Source: Przewalskia tangutica (lineage: Eukaryota > Streptophyta > Magnoliopsida > Solanales > Solanaceae). Taken from it: a DNA stretch of 64,000 nucleotides. Of the stretch, positions 1 to 12,123 are shown in pieces. The position numbers and the translations under genes were made by a program. Where the stretch lies: the NCBI GenBank assembly GCA_029844215.1, contig CM056725.1, positions 53,915,609 through 53,979,608 of the forward strand, in the 5' to 3' direction. Position 1 is the first letter of the stretch; every line of letters starts with the position of its first letter. Below the pieces are notes generated by a model. It was not told where the DNA came from and did not search any database. It worked only from the letters and a program-made list of their open reading frames with translations.

Positions 1-400
1 ATATATGATTACCCCAGACTAGTGTAAAAACCATTAGTAAGTGATGGGCAAGTAAGAACACTCTCGGCGGTGCTAACATCCAGATCGACGCAGGATAATA
101 GGAAAATACTGGGGTGTAATGGACCCCGTGACAACTTGAAATGAATTATAAAGGAAAGATGAGTAGACACTCGAACGATAAGAAATCTGGACAAACCATT
201 AGATTATGTAATACCATGAATTAAGGTTGAACACTAATTATAAGCTCTATGAACCGAGAGAGAATAATAGGATTATTACTTGACGAGATCTGGGAAATCT
301 CCCCCCTAAATTGTGATTGGCAGGAGGTCTTAGCCATGCGACAAGCAAAGGAATTAAATTGAAGTATAGTGACCAAGTTTGGTTGCAACAGAGAAAGGGA
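1..400. other. Unassigned sequence at left edge
   Basis: I recognise no gene, LTR end or RNA in this stretch. It lies immediately upstream of a piece of pol from element D, so it should hold D's reverse transcriptase, but I cannot see the expected thumb-domain motifs on the plus strand. It may be a diverged part of D or another insertion whose left end lies outside the window. Confidence 0.35.
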
Positions 401-500
401 AACAGGAACCATAATTGAGATTAAGGATGCCCGAATATTTCGCAAGTATGAGAAAGGCTTTCAGCTTATTGTAAGATAAGTTGATCACTTACTACACTCT
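401..500 (+). pseudogene. Element D pol, piece 1: RT / RNase H junction
   Basis: The plus strand around 448-500 reads, with one or two frameshifts, as the Lys-Ala-Phe-x-Leu-x-Lys-Asp-Lys-Leu-Ile-Thr segment found between reverse transcriptase and RNase H of Ty3/gypsy polyproteins. Reading stops where the F LTR starts at 501 and resumes at 8914 on the far side of F. It is short and broken, so by itself it would be weak. Its value lies in fitting the later D pieces in the same order and strand. Confidence 0.55.
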
Positions 501-628
501 TGTTACACCCTCGTATTTACAAGACATGTTTTAAGAACGCACGTAAGAACTCATGCGCCAAGATTTGAGACTTGTAAAAATTTAGCTAATTAAGGAATTG
601 CTTGAAACGATTATTGTAACGAATGGGA

Positions 629-837
629 GGCACACGTGTCACCCCCTTAGAATGCCTTGGACGAATTTGATCATGGACAAAAGGGTCATTTGACCTGTTA
701 GGAAGACAAGTCTTGCTAGCCTTACGGCTGACAACATTGACCAAGTCAAAGACCCTACATTAGTCTTGATATTTGTTAAGACCTCATCCAAACCACCCAT
801 TTGTTTAGATCTTAATCCTCCATTACACTATATAATA
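629..837 (+). promoter_or_regulatory. F LTR promoter: G-box palindrome and TATA box
   Basis: ACACGTGT at 632-639 contains the CACGTG G-box bound by plant bZIP and bHLH factors. CTATATAATA at 828-837 is a plausible TATA box about 190 bp downstream. The same pair recurs in the 3' LTR at 5683-5690 and 5881-5889. Transcription would start shortly after 860. This is inferred from motif order; no start site can be seen directly. Confidence 0.55.
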
Positions 838-1553
838 CTAGTAGTGCAAGACAAGCTTAACACTTAGCCAAATTTCACAACAATTTGAAGAGCTCAAGAA
901 CAAGGCTCACTGTTTACGTCCAACAAGCTAAGGAAAAAATTTGTTTCTTCAATAATCTCCCACTTTAAAACCAAGGTTCCTAAGTGTATCAGAGTGTATC
1001 TCAATAGAAATATCTCTGAAAAGATAGTTTTCTGTTAGTCAGAAACGAAAACCTAGTTGTCTTTCTAGGTTTTGTTTGAAGTTTGAAGGAAAATTGTCAG
1101 CGTGGTTCTAGGGTCTCAAATGCGGATCGTTGTCTTTAGAGGCTCTAAACTACTAAGGAGCGACTTCGATTTGGAATCGATTAAGAATCGTTAAGGTATA
1201 ATCTTGTCTTTAAGGCGTTACAAGATTACGATTTATATTGTTGTTGTTAGCTTTACATGCCGATAGCATGAAGTTGGTATGTTGAAGTTTATAATATTAT
1301 GGATTGCCAGTAGCTTAATCCGAATGTTGTGCAAGCCACTGAAAGTTGGATTACTAATCGTCGCTTATTAGAAATCGCCGCACGTTACTTACTTGAAGAA
1401 ATTGGTTGTTATAATCAAACGCGACTTGATATCATGTTAGGCTTATAACTTGGATTGAAATAGAAATTGGATAAGAATTGATATTGTTGTACTCCAAGTT
1501 AGCCGATTTGGCCTAGTAAGTCGCTTTAATTTGATATCGCCATGGGCGGAATT

Positions 1554-1576
1554 TTACACGCCTAGTAGGCGTGTAA
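1554..1576. repeat. Mid-LTR palindrome (F)
   Basis: TTACACGCCTA and TAGGCGTGTAA form perfect 11-bp arms around a single G. Related inverted repeats lie at matching places in the LTRs of G (49845-49869, nine-base arms) and C (25137-25157, eight-base arms). In C the arms change together from GCC/GGC to GTC/GAC. The function is unknown. Confidence 0.75.
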
Positions 1577-2794
1577 TCCCCTATTGTTGATTTCATTGAT
1601 TGGGCCTTAAATGTGGCGTGTTTGGTTATTGTATTCGCCTTGAAAAAGGTGGCAAGGTAAGTAAACACAAAGCGAGGTGTCGTCCAATTTTCCGTAGAAT
1701 TTGGCGACTTAGCACTTAATATTCTACGTCAAGCAAGCGGGTTAACGGACGATTGCGACCATGATAGGTCAAGAACTAAGTATAGCGATCCTACACGAAG
1801 AATGGAATAACTCAAGGTTGAAGTACTTTGGAGCATTTTGCTACTTGTCGACAATCGTCCGCGAGGTATGCGAACCCTTCCTTCCTTTCGCATGATTCTA
1901 CGTATGGAATATACCCGTGGTATCATTTCATGTTTCCTTATACTCTAAGTTAAGAGGTAGTTGTGTGACTTACTCTATATAGAACTTTTCCTATCTTTCG
2001 AGCATGACTAGTGGCACGATGTAGTACGGAGACGACAACACCTGATATCCTTTACTAGTTTTACGAATAGCCAAGTCGCGAGTTAGGAGATTTACTCACT
2101 TCTTTGTTAATAAAGGATGTCTTAAGTTTTATTAAGTTATGGACTTCAAGATTTTAAAGTATGTGATACTTGTTCTGCTTAAACGATATGTCCCTCGATA
2201 GGAAATGGTATTTTGGCAAGGCATAAAGTTAATATAACGACTTTATGGGAGTCGTTATAATTGCTTTACGGAAAGATAAATGACTTGATTTTAGTAAAAG
2301 GCAACTTGATTTTAAGGCATCAATTGCCTAAGGTTTTATAATAAAAGGAGTCACTGAGTTCAAAAGGTTAAGAGACTAAATGTATTTTTGAAAGTTAAGA
2401 GAATCGATTTGAAAGTATTTAATACTTGGTTTCAAAAAGTGAAGTCTCGTTATAAAAGGAACGAGTTGGTCTAAAACCATAAAGGGTTATAACGCTTTAC
2501 GGGAAGTCGTTATAACGACTTTTTAAGGTTAAAGAATGGTTTTCTTCAATAATGTAAGTAAAGAAATGATTTGAAATAAAGAAGCGGCAAACTGCTTTTG
2601 AGGTACCATTGCTTAGTGGTTTTTAAATGAAGAAGTCACTTGTTTTAGAAACCGTAATCAGATTTCTAAAAGGTATCGGACTTGTCTTGAAAGGATAGGA
2701 CTTGATACTATAATTGTTAGTATCCGAAGTTTTATTTGAAAAGAGTCTTCTAAAAGGAGTAGAGGCGCGTAGATGTCAAGTTAAATTCCCGTTT

Positions 2795-3101
2795 TATATG
2801 ACATTATCGACCCGTAGACGGGCCGGCAAGATACCTTACGCGCACTATATGACATTATCGACCCGCAGACGGGCCGGCAAGATACCTTTACGCGCACTAT
2901 ATGACATTATCGACCCGCAGACGGGCCGGCAATATACCTTACGCGCACTATATGACATTATCGACCCGCAGACGGGCCGCAAGATACCTTTACGCGCATT
3001 CATATGACATTATCACCCGTGACGGGTCGCAAGATACCTTTACGCGCACTATATGACATTATCGACCGAGACGGGCTGCATAAAGATACCTTTGGGCGCA
3101 C
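2795..3101 (+). repeat. F LTR minisatellite, six copies of about 52 bp
   Basis: Six head-to-tail units begin with TATATGACATTATCGACC, contain a short CCCG...CGGG inverted repeat, and end near ACCTTTACGCGCAC. The first four are nearly identical and the last two are more diverged, followed by a degenerate seventh. There are no spacers, so this is not CRISPR-like. The same array occurs in the 3' LTR at 7877-8188. Confidence 0.9.
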
Positions 3102-3826
3102 TACGCGACCTTGATCGCGCCCCGCATCGGGCCGTAGTAAAGCGCCTCCTTAAAGTGGCCTGGATGTACTTATGAAAGATAAGTAAGTTATATAGAAATG
3201 AACTTAATGATTTTTTTCCTAATCACGCGTATGTAAGAACGTGGCTATAACCTTTATTGAAAATGGGAAAAGATATTGATGTGAAACTAAGTTCATAAGT
3301 CGTAATGACACTACAGATCTGGTATGTACTTTTATACTTAACCTCGCCATTCTTGTACGCTATGGTTTGTTTATCGTGACGCTATTTCTGCTCCATATTC
3401 TGCACTGTTGTAATCGACTTCTTCTGGGGCCGCGCTCATGCCCGCAGTTTTAGGTACCTGTCGTGATCCTCGCCTAGGATCTCGCTCGCTGGGAAAAAGC
3501 TCCATTTGCTCCTAAGCTTATCTCTTGGTACTTTCTCGAGGTAGAGTCATGTATATTCAGGTATGGCGGGCCCCGTCTCCGCCACGCTTGTTATGTTAAA
3601 ACTCTGAGGTCTCAGTAGTCACATATCAGGTCGCTTTGTAAAGAAACGAGGCAAATCGCTGCTGTATATATTTATGTCCGTGAAGGTAGCCCTATCGCCA
3701 ACTCCTGCTTTACTTCTATTGTTTTATTTTTATAAGTTTCATGTATGTTCCGCTGATTTTTCTCTCGACGCAGACCAGGCGTGCCTGTGTAGTGGCACTA
3801 GTCGCGCCCCTGGCCTGGTCGTGACA

Positions 3827-3845
3827 AAAGTGGTATCGAGCGCTA
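3827..3845 (+). other. F primer-binding site (initiator Met tRNA)
   Basis: AAAAG separates the LTR end from TGGTATCGAGCGC. The usual plant site is TGGTATCAGAGC, complementary to the 3' end of the initiator methionine tRNA. The CA expected after TATC is altered, as at every other primer-binding site in this window. Confidence 0.8.
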
Positions 3846-3887
3846 GTCCTCTGAAAGTGTCTACGCATCGCGTCCCAGTAGAGTCTT

Positions 3888-3917
3888 GATTATCTGCAGC
3901 GCACCACATCTATAATC
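3888..3917. other. F leader hairpin
   Basis: GATTAT (3888-3893) pairs with ATAATC (3912-3917) around a GC-rich loop containing GCAGCGCACCAC. Elements A, B and C have the same outer arms around an intact GTGCAC. In F the hexamer is degraded. The site lies between primer-binding site and gag, where packaging and dimerisation signals of LTR elements usually sit. Confidence 0.6.
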
Positions 3918-4023
3918 GTGAAACCGTAGAGGACATTTAGATTGGTTTCATTCTTCTCTCTAAGATCGCAAGAGAGCCGCCTTATTAGGTCAATCCTCTC
4001 CGACCTATTCTTATGAAACGCTT

Positions 4024-5260
4024 ATGCCTCCTGGCGACTCAGGCCCGTGAGGCAAGACACAGCAGAGTCGCCAGAGGCACGCAGAGGGTTACCAGACTCT
4101 GCACGCACTATGCCCGAGGCAGTAGGCTGGCAAAGAAGTTCAGCCACACCTACAGATTAGAGAGCCGAGAGCGGCAGCAGCTCCAGAGGTTCCTGCATTC
4201 GGCCTCCAGCCCGCAGCCAAAGGGTAGTACGTAGATTATGGAGAACAGATCGACTATTGATCGACATAGTGGTAGGGCACGATGCAAGCAGGTAGCTAAC
4301 CTGTGAGCCGGCGCTTATGGATCCGGATTTTCTCGGGTTGTCATCCGCCCGAAGTTTTACGGTTCGAGGTCCGGCGAGGATCCGCAGAGTTCATTCTGGC
4401 AGCCTACAAATGACCATGCAGTTCTTAGGGCTTCAGAGACAGAGTTCGCTACGCTAGCCTCTACCGGCTGCCGATATCGCGTTGAACCGGTTTGAGTCGT
4501 GGTTGCTTTCGCGGTGACGATGCTCTTCCAAATGTGGGAGAGTTTACAGAGGCCTTCATGATCACTTTTTGCCTCCCGAGACGGAGAGCCCTGCAGACAG
4601 ATTCTTGACATCGAGGCGTAACGAGGACCGCTGCGAGTATAGCTTGAGTTTGACTCTTGCCGCATACGCGCATACTATTGTAAACATACGGCGGATGTGG
4701 TTCATCGTTATGGACGGGATTGACCGTCATATGATTACCGTGATGTCAGCGTGGCTCTTCACCGGTACGGATATCACCCTGACGCAGCCCATGCGCAGGG
4801 ATGAGGATAGAGAGAGTGAGACCAGATTGACTCAAAGCCACCAAGAGGCCAGACATCGTGGTCTCAGTGGCGCTTAGAAGTGGCAAATTTCTCAAGCAGA
4901 CTAGGTCTACATTGCAAAAGACCGAGTGCTCCTCCACGCTTTTCCTACGAGGGTTTTACAACCCCTGAACGCAGGGCCGGCCAGTCTCTAGAGCTTCAGA
5001 GCCTCGTGCAGACGGGGTTCCGGCCGAGGCCACCCGCCTCAACGCGCCAGCAAGGTAGGTTACATTCTCGTATGCGCCGCCAAGACGGTGCTTGTTTTTC
5101 TTGTGGTCGCTTCAGGCCACATGTTAAGAGAGTGTCCTTATGTAGGGTCCCGTGGGACAACACCGCTCATCGGATCGCCATGGTTCTTCGCCTTCAATAG
5201 CTAGCAGGAGTTCATGCACCGGCAGCCGTGGCAGAGGTCGTGGCGGAGTTCCTGCTTAGC
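4024..5260 (+). pseudogene. gag: F gag (capsid and zinc knuckle), frameshifted
   Basis: Gag forms the capsid-like particle that packages element RNA. A start near 4024 gives Met-Pro-Pro, as in the gag genes of A, C and E. Around 4490-4700, across several frames, lies the retrotransposon gag core: Trp-x-x-Trp-like residues, a Phe-x-x-Ala-Phe-x-x-x-Phe-x-x-Pro motif and an Arg-Tyr-Ala-like segment. Near 5085-5140 a CCHC zinc knuckle begins Cys-Phe-Ser-Cys-Gly-Arg, with its His and last Cys displaced by an indel. Several frameshifts prevent a continuous protein. No protease or RT follows; at about 5260 the sequence turns non-coding. Confidence 0.75.
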
Positions 5261-5550
5261 GCCTCAACCGCCTATATGATTTCGTGCATGTCTTTGGCCT
5301 TAGAAACTTGTATGCATGATTAAGTCGTGGTATGTTTAAGTTTTATGAACAGATTATATCGAGACTATGTATATGTTGTAAGGAGTTCAAAGACGAAAGA
5401 TAATCTCTTTTGGGCTTACGATGGATGACATACGCGCATGGTGGTAGAGGGCCATGTGGCATTGGTATGTCGATCGTGAAAGGGAACTATGTCGCTAATT
5501 ATAAGAATGACTTCAAAGAACATCTCGGGACGAATGTTTCTAGGGAAGAA
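5261..5550 (+). other. F non-coding 3' tract and polypurine region
   Basis: About 290 bp separate gag from the 3' LTR and take the place of pol. The start resembles the post-gag sequence of C. The end (about 5455-5550) matches the tract before D's 3' LTR (about 47320-47425). An inverted repeat at 5518-5539 (GAACAT...ATGTTT arms) and the purine-rich TAGGGAAGAA immediately precede the LTR and would prime plus-strand synthesis. Confidence 0.7.
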
Positions 5551-8500
5551 CGTTACACCCCGTGATTTACGTGATACGCTTTAAGAACGCACGTAAGAAC
5601 TCATGCGCCAAGATTCGAGACTTGTAAAATTTAGCTAATTAAGGAATTGTCGGAAACGATATTATTGTAACGAATGGAGGGCACACGTGTCACCCCTTAG
5701 AATGCCTCGACGAATTTGATCATGACAAAAGTGGTCATTCGACTCGTTGTTAGGAAGACAAGTCTTGCTAGCCTTACACTTGACAACATTGACCAAGTCA
5801 AAGACCCCACATTAGTCTTGATATTTGTTAAGACCTCATCCAAACCACCCATTTGTTTAGATCTTAATCCTCCATTACACTATATAATACTAGTAGTTCA
5901 AGACAAGCTTAACACTTAGCCAAATTTCACAACAATTTGAAGAGCTCAAGAACAAGGCTCACGGGTTCATGTCCAACAAGAAGGAAAAAAAATTTGTTTC
6001 TTGTCCAATAATCTCCCACTTTAAACCAAGGTTCCTAAGTGTATCATGAGTGTATCTCAATAGAAAAATCTTAAAAGATAGTTTTCTGTTAGTCAGAAAC
6101 GAAACCTAGTTGTCTTTCTAGGTTTTGTTTAGGAAGTTTGAAGGAAAATTGTCACGTGGTTCTATGGTCTCAACAAGCGGATTGAAGTGTTTGGAGAGGC
6201 TCTAAACTACTAATGAGCGACTTCGATTTGGAATCGATTAAGAATCGTTAAGGTATAATCTTGTCTTTTGGCGGGTGTTACAAGATTACGTATTTATATT
6301 GTTGTTAGCTTTACACGTTGATAGCATGAAGTTGGTATGTCAAGTTTATAAGTATTATGGATTGCTAGTAGCTTAATCCTAAATGTCATGTGCAAGCCAC
6401 TTGAAAGTCGATTACTAATTGGTCGCTTATTAGAAATCGCCGCACGTTACTTACTCAAGAAATTCGTTGTTATAATCACGCGACTTGATATCACGTTAGG
6501 CTTATAACTTCGATTGAAATAGAAATTGGATAAGAATTGATATTGTTGTACTCCAAGTTAGCCGATTTGGCCTAGTAAGTTGTTTTAATTGATATCGCTT
6601 GGGCGGAATTTTACACGCCTAGTAGGCGGTAATCCCCTATTGTTGATTTCATTGATCGGGCCTTAAATGTGGCGTGTTTGGTTATTGTATTCTACTTGAA
6701 AAAGGTGGCAAGGTAAGTAAACACAAAGCGAGGCTCATCCGATTTTCCGTAGAATTTGGCGACTTAGCACTTAGAATATTCTACGCTTCAAGTAGCGGGT
6801 TAATGGACGATTGTGACCATGATAGGTAAGAACTAAGCATAGCATATCATACTTCAAGAATGGAATAGCTCAAGGTCAAGTACTTGAGCATTTTGCTACT
6901 TGTCGACAATCGTCGCGAGGTACGCGAACCTCTTCCTTCCTTCGCATGATTCTATGATGGAATATACACGTGGTATCATTTCACGTTTCCTTATACTCTT
7001 AGAAGTTAAGAGTAGTCGCGTGACTTACTCTATATAGAACTTTTCCTATCTTTCGAGCATGACTAGTGGCACGCACGATGTAGTACTTCCAGAGACGCAC
7101 AACACCTCGATATCCTTTACTAGTTTTACGAATAGCCAAGTCGGGAAAGTTAGAGATTTACTCACTTCTTTGAAAGTTAATAAAGGATGCCTTAAGTTTT
7201 ATTAAGTTAAGTGGACTTCAAGATTTTTAAAGATGTGATACTTGTTCTGCTTAAACGATATGTCCCTCGGATAGGAAATGGTATTTTGGCTAAGGCATAA
7301 AGCTGAATATAACGACTTTACGGAGTTGGTTATAATTGCTTTACGGAAAGATAAATGACTTGATTTTAGTAAAAGGCAACTTGATTTTAAGGCATCAATT
7401 GCCTAAGGTTTTATAATAAAAGGAGTCACTTGAGTTAAAAAGGTTAAGAGACTAAATGTATTTTTGAAAGTTAAGAGAATTGATTTGAAAGTATTTAATA
7501 CTTGGTTTCAAAAAGTAGAAGTCTCTTGGTTATAAAAGGAATGAGTTGTCTAAAACCATAAAAGAGTTATAACGCTTTATGGGAAGTCAAGTTATAACCG
7601 CTTTATGGAAGGTTAAAAGAATGGTTTTCAATAATGTAAGTAAAGAAATGATTTGAAATAAAGCGGCAAACTGCTTTTGAGGTACCAATGCTTAGGTTTT
7701 TAATAAGAAGTCACTTGTTTTAGAAACCGTAATCAGATTTCTAAAAAGGTATCTGACTTGTCTTGAAAGGTGGATAGACTTGATACTATAATTGTTAGTA
7801 TCCGGGAAGTTTTATTTGAAAAGAGTCTTTCTAAAATGAGTAGAGGCGCCGTAGTATGTCGGGTTAAATTCTGTTTTATATGACATTATCGCACTCCAGA
7901 CGGGCCGCAAGATACCACGCGCACTATATGACATTATCGACCCGCAGACGGGCCGGGCAAGATACCTTTACGCGCAGACTATATGACATTATCGCACCTG
8001 CAGACGGGCCGCAATATACCTTTACGCGCATCTATATGACATTATCGACCCGAGACGGGTCGGCAAAGATACCTTTACCACGCGCACTATACGACATTAT
8101 CTACCCGTGACGGGCCGCAAAGATACTTACGCGCACTATATGACATTATCGACCGAGACGGGCCGATAAAGATACCTTGTGGCAGACTACGTGACTTGAT
8201 CGCCCCGCATCGCCGTAGTATAGCGCCTCCTTAAAGCGGCCTGGATGTACTTACGAAAGATAAGTAAGTTATATAGAAATGAACTTAATGATTTTTTCCT
8301 AATCATGTATGTAAGAACGTGGCTATAACCTTTATTGAAAATGGGAAAAGATATTGATGTGAAACTAAGTTCATAAGTCGTAATGACACTACAGGATCCG
8401 TATGTACTTTTATACTTAACCTCGCCATTCTTTGTACGCTTATGGTTTGTTTATCAGACGTTATTTCGTTTCCATATTCTGCACTCGTTAGACTGATTTC

Positions 8501-8908
8501 TTCGGGGTCGCTCATGCCCGCAGTTTTAGGTACCTGTGTCAGGATCCTCGCTCTTAGGATCTCGCTCGCTGGGAAAAGCTCCATTTGCTCCTAAGCTTAT
8601 CTCGCACGGTTTCCCGAGGTAGTAGATTCATGTATATTCGTGGTACGGCGGCCCTGTCCCGCCACGCTTGTTATGTTAAAACTCTTAGAGGTCCAGAGTC
8701 ACATATCATGGGTCGCTTGTAAAGAAACGAGGCAATCGCTTTCCGCTTGTATATATTTATGTCCGTGAAGGTAGCCCTATCGGCTAACCTCTTGCTTTAC
8801 TTCTATTGTTTTATTTTTATGTTTCATGATGTTCCGCTGATTTTTCTCTCCGATGCGTACTGTAGTGGTGCCTGTGTAGGCACTAGTCGCGCCCCGGTCG
8901 TCGCGATG
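5551..8908 (+). repeat. F 3' LTR
   Basis: This copy starts CGTTACACCCC, with C for the expected first T, and ends near GGTCGTCGCGATG, slightly altered from the 5' copy. It is collinear with 501-3826. It carries the G-box at 5683-5690, a TATA-like box at 5881-5889, the mid-LTR palindrome near 6613 with one base lost, the minisatellite at 7877-8188 and the terminal hairpins. The last few bases are uncertain. Confidence 0.88.
7877..8188 (+). repeat. F 3' LTR minisatellite, six copies
   Basis: This is the equivalent of the array at 2795-3101, with about six units starting TATATGACATTATCG. Units differ from their 5' counterparts mainly by small indels around the CCCG/CGGG inverted repeat. Copy number is unchanged between the two LTRs, so no expansion since insertion is visible. 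Confidence 0.88.
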
Positions 8909-8913
8909 CTTCT

Positions 8914-8961
8914 AACCCCTCCCGAGACTGAGGGTTAGGTTATTATTGTAACACTGGTCGG
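8914..8961 (+). pseudogene. Element D pol, piece 2: start of RNase H
   Basis: These 48 bp between F and A translate in frame with a Gly-Tyr-Tyr-Cys segment that matches the Val-Val-Tyr-Cys-Asp-Ala-Ser start of gypsy RNase H. The alignment continues with the RNase H bases after A at 36519. The catalytic Asp that normally follows Cys appears as Asn. A inserted immediately after 8961. Bases GTCGG on the left and TTGGG on the right may be the remains of its target duplication. Confidence 0.65.
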
Positions 8962-11900
8962 TGTCACACCGATCCTGGCCCGTGGATCGTGCCTACCACG
9001 GCACCCTAGTGATACAACATCGAGAAAATCACGAAATAAAAACTTTAATATGAAACAAGATAAAATAAGAAACAAAGCAACTAAAACTGTTACCTTTCTC
9101 GCATATATATATACCAACAACTAAACTTTTACAAACCCCCCGCCACAACAAGATTTTACATGCACTTCTAAGAATGTGAACTATAATTATGACGACAGGG
9201 CCCCGCCATACCCCGAATGTACAAGTAACTACACCGGAAGTGGACTATACCAGACGAGCCTCCGAGAAACGAGCTTCCCAAAATGCCGAATCGTGATCCT
9301 ATGAGCGAGATCCACAACCAATGTACCTCTACCGCGCAGATGAACGCAGCTCCCGGCGAGGTCAAGATAACAGGTACCAAGTATGTGAAATTGTAAAAAT
9401 ACTATAAATGAAATCATAATAGTCTATATAAAGCAGGAGACATGTATGATAACCAAACTACAGTCCACAATATATAAACAGTCATGTCAAGTCAGGGACT
9501 CACGCCCTCAAAGTCATTACTCAAGTATAACAATGGGTCTCACGCCCACAACATCAATCATGCCCATGGGATACCTTCCTCACTTCCGGCAGCCTATGAT
9601 ATAATCACACCAAGAAGTACACATGAACACCAGGTCCCACTGAATCATAAAACCGTGACGGCAAGTACGGCGATAACTACCGATACTAAGCCGCATCATC
9701 AATCGCCGGCAAGTACGAAAGCCAACTACCGATACCAAAGCCGCATCAACAAATCTATATAACCAAACCACGGTTCGACCGTGGCAAGTACGAAGCCAAC
9801 TACCGATACTAAGCTCGCGCTACGCACCGCCGGCAAGTACGGCGCTAACTACCGATACCAAGTCGAATCACGAGACTTCACACAAACCGAACGGCAAGTA
9901 CGGCGTCAACTACCGATACTGTCGAAAACCACGACTTCGGCAAGCACGAGCCAACTACCGATACCAAGCCGAATCAAGAAACCTCACGGAGAGCTAGTCC
10001 ATGGAATAATAATCCTAATGGAACCATACCCGCCACCAACGTGTCGCGAGTCCATCAATCAAGAACAACATGACCGCCCTCCATCGCAGACGCCAGAACA
10101 TAATGATACAACACTTGCACAACAAGGCTATCACACACAAACATAGGCAAGTTACACACAACTCAAGGTACTTTCATTTTATGACAAAGTCCGTGTTTTA
10201 ATCCCCAAAGTACTACGACGTTAAATTCTTTTAGAAGATCCATTTTTACAAAAGTCACCCGACACTGTAGTATCAAAATAAAGTGACTAACATTTTAATT
10301 AAACCAAAACAACTTCCGTACTTTCCTTTTAAACCAAATTAAGACAATACCATGCCTTCTTTTAGACCAAAACACTTCTCCTTTTAAAGTCAAGTTACCA
10401 TTTTAAAACCAATGATAAAACCATTCCTTTGTTTTCATAAAGTCGTTATAACTAACTTCCCATAAAGTCAAGTATAACACTTTATGTTCTAAACCAAAAC
10501 TCTTTAATTCCACAAGTCTCTTTTCTTTTAAAACAACAACAAGTATTCTTTTAAAACCAAAATAACTTACTCTTTTCAAAACAAGTAACCTATACTTAAA
10601 ATCAAGTTACTTCTTTTTCCAAAACAAGTCGTTATAAGTCAAGTCTCTTATCTTTCAAGATCAAGTCTCTTAACTCCCAAAATCAATAAACCATTCTTTT
10701 ACCTACATAAAGTCGTTATAACTAACTTCCCATAAAGCTATTATAACACCCTATGTTTTAAAACCAACCAATTCACTTAGCACACGTGACGCCTACCGCA
10801 TTACATAGTTCACAACAATCACGCTAGAAAAGATAGGAAGAGGTTCACATACCTCGCGACGATTATCGATAATTAGCAAAACGCCCACAAGATCAGAACC
10901 CCGCTAGCCTTTCCACTCTCCAAGTAGAATACGCTACTCGTGGTATCGCGAACCTATAAAGCGCCACAAAACGCCTATCAACTCCTAGATCTCTTCAGAG
11001 AATATTCTAATCGCAAGATTCCTTATTCTACGTAAAATTCGCAAAGACTCTCCCGCAACCATACAAATCTCCTCTCTACTCCTACCGCTACTGTGCCAAC
11101 AACTCCTGTGATTATATCGCCTAACCTGACGCAGACAACATCGCCCCACAAATAAACTACAAGTCTCATCAGAATACAAATTCAATGTAAATACGCTTTA
11201 ATTCTATCAATCTTCTATCCTCATATAATATACTTAAGTATAATTACTACAACATGTAATATCCAATTACAATAGGGACATAGATTATTACCTCGATAAG
11301 CCCAAAATTATCCAATATTATATGTCGATCCCGAGCAACGCTTAGCTCCAAATCCTTACGCCCAACCCGCTCTACAACCCTTAGAAGCTTCTAAACAACT
11401 TCTTTAACACTTCAACCAAGCTTATGAAGATTTTCTAGGTTTCATTTTCATGACTTTTGGAAAAAGTAGTATTTCCTGCCCTAGTATTAAAACAACTTTC
11501 GAATACTACTAGGATACTAGGCCAAGGTATTTGGGACTATACATAATACACAAAGTATTTTCTTACACAAGATGGGAGGGACGAAACAAGACTTAGCTTA
11601 TGAGTATTTTTGCGAAAGGCTTAATGGTGGAATGAATTTAGTCATCAACTAAGCGGGTATATATAGGATTCAAGGGTCAAGATCTACGCAAGGTGTGTGG
11701 TCAAGATTAGGCTATGCGTGGGTCCCACCACACCACACGGCCAACAACGAAGTTTTCCTGCCGTACGCTATTTCGCCAAGCCATTCATCCCTCCACCCGC
11801 CAAGTGACACATGTCGCCCGACTCATCCAAAATATTTCGCCTTCCAAAATATCCAAAATACCGAAATCTCAAAACAAATGCGTTCTACAAAATCGCAAAT

Positions 11901-12123
11901 TTCTCCCGTGGCCCCACGTGACCATTTCCAAAATAAAATCTCAAAATTCTAATATAATCCAAGAAGTCCAATACCAAACTGGAATCCAACCCCATTAACG
12001 AACCTTTTTCTTCACAAAACCTAAACTTTTCCACAAAAATCACATCTTTCTTTCTTTTCCAAAATTTCGTCGTATTCTCGCACGCACATCCTCACATATA
12101 TACCTCGAACTACGGGTATAACA
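8962..12123 (-). repeat. A 3' LTR
   Basis: Read on the plus strand it starts TGTCACACCG and ends GGTATAACA; on its own strand it runs TGTTATACC to the GGTCGTGACA type end. It contains six repeats of a GGCAAGTACGG...ACTACCGATAC module (9659-9968). Near 11656-11665 a TATATATA box on the minus strand marks the promoter. The block at 8970-9370 holds the terminal hairpins. It is collinear with A's split 5' LTR. Nothing in it looks like a host gene. Confidence 0.88.
9659..9968 (-). repeat. A LTR tandem modules, six copies
   Basis: Six copies of a core reading GGCAAGTACGGCGC then AACTACCGATACCAAG on the plus strand are separated by variable spacers, giving periods of roughly 45-75 bp. The matching array in the other LTR is at 33982-34293. 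The array fills the zone taken by unrelated minisatellites in F, C and I. Confidence 0.8.

Larger units (their letters stand above)
501..3826 (+). repeat. F 5' LTR
   Basis: The LTR starts TGTTACACCC and ends GGTCGTGACA, directly before the primer-binding site. At 3326 bp it is long for the clade. From 5' to 3' it contains an ACACGTGT box, a TATA-like box near 828, a 23-bp palindrome at 1554-1576, a six-copy minisatellite at 2795-3101 and several hairpins between 3465 and 3800. It aligns end to end with 5551-8908, with frequent one- to three-base indels. No open frame in it looks like a gene. Confidence 0.9.
501..8908 (+). mobile_element. Element F: gag-only LTR retrotransposon with 3.3-kb LTRs
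   Basis: F has a 5' LTR (501-3826), a primer-binding site, a leader, gag, a short non-coding 3' tract with purine-rich end, and a 3' LTR (5551-8908). The internal region is only about 1.7 kb and holds no protease, RT or integrase, so F must depend on another element for replication. The two LTRs are collinear throughout, including a six-copy tandem repeat. Flanking bases are ACTCT on the left and CTTCT on the right, an imperfect target duplication blurred by indels. This layout matches the terminal-repeat gag (TR-GAG) class known in plants. D carries the same LTR type and 3' tract and is the natural partner. Confidence 0.85.

Noticed and set aside
2795..3101. CRISPR-like array
   Set aside because: Units abut without unique spacers, the array is duplicated in both LTRs of an element, and the context is plant retrotransposon DNA.
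4013..5200. Host gene encoding a basic Arg-rich protein
   Set aside because: The frames overlap F's gag and lie between primer-binding site and polypurine tract; the basic character comes from frameshifted gag.
501..8908. LARD (large retrotransposon derivative with wholly non-coding interior)
   Set aside because: Gag with core motifs and a zinc knuckle is recognisable, so gag-only is the better class.
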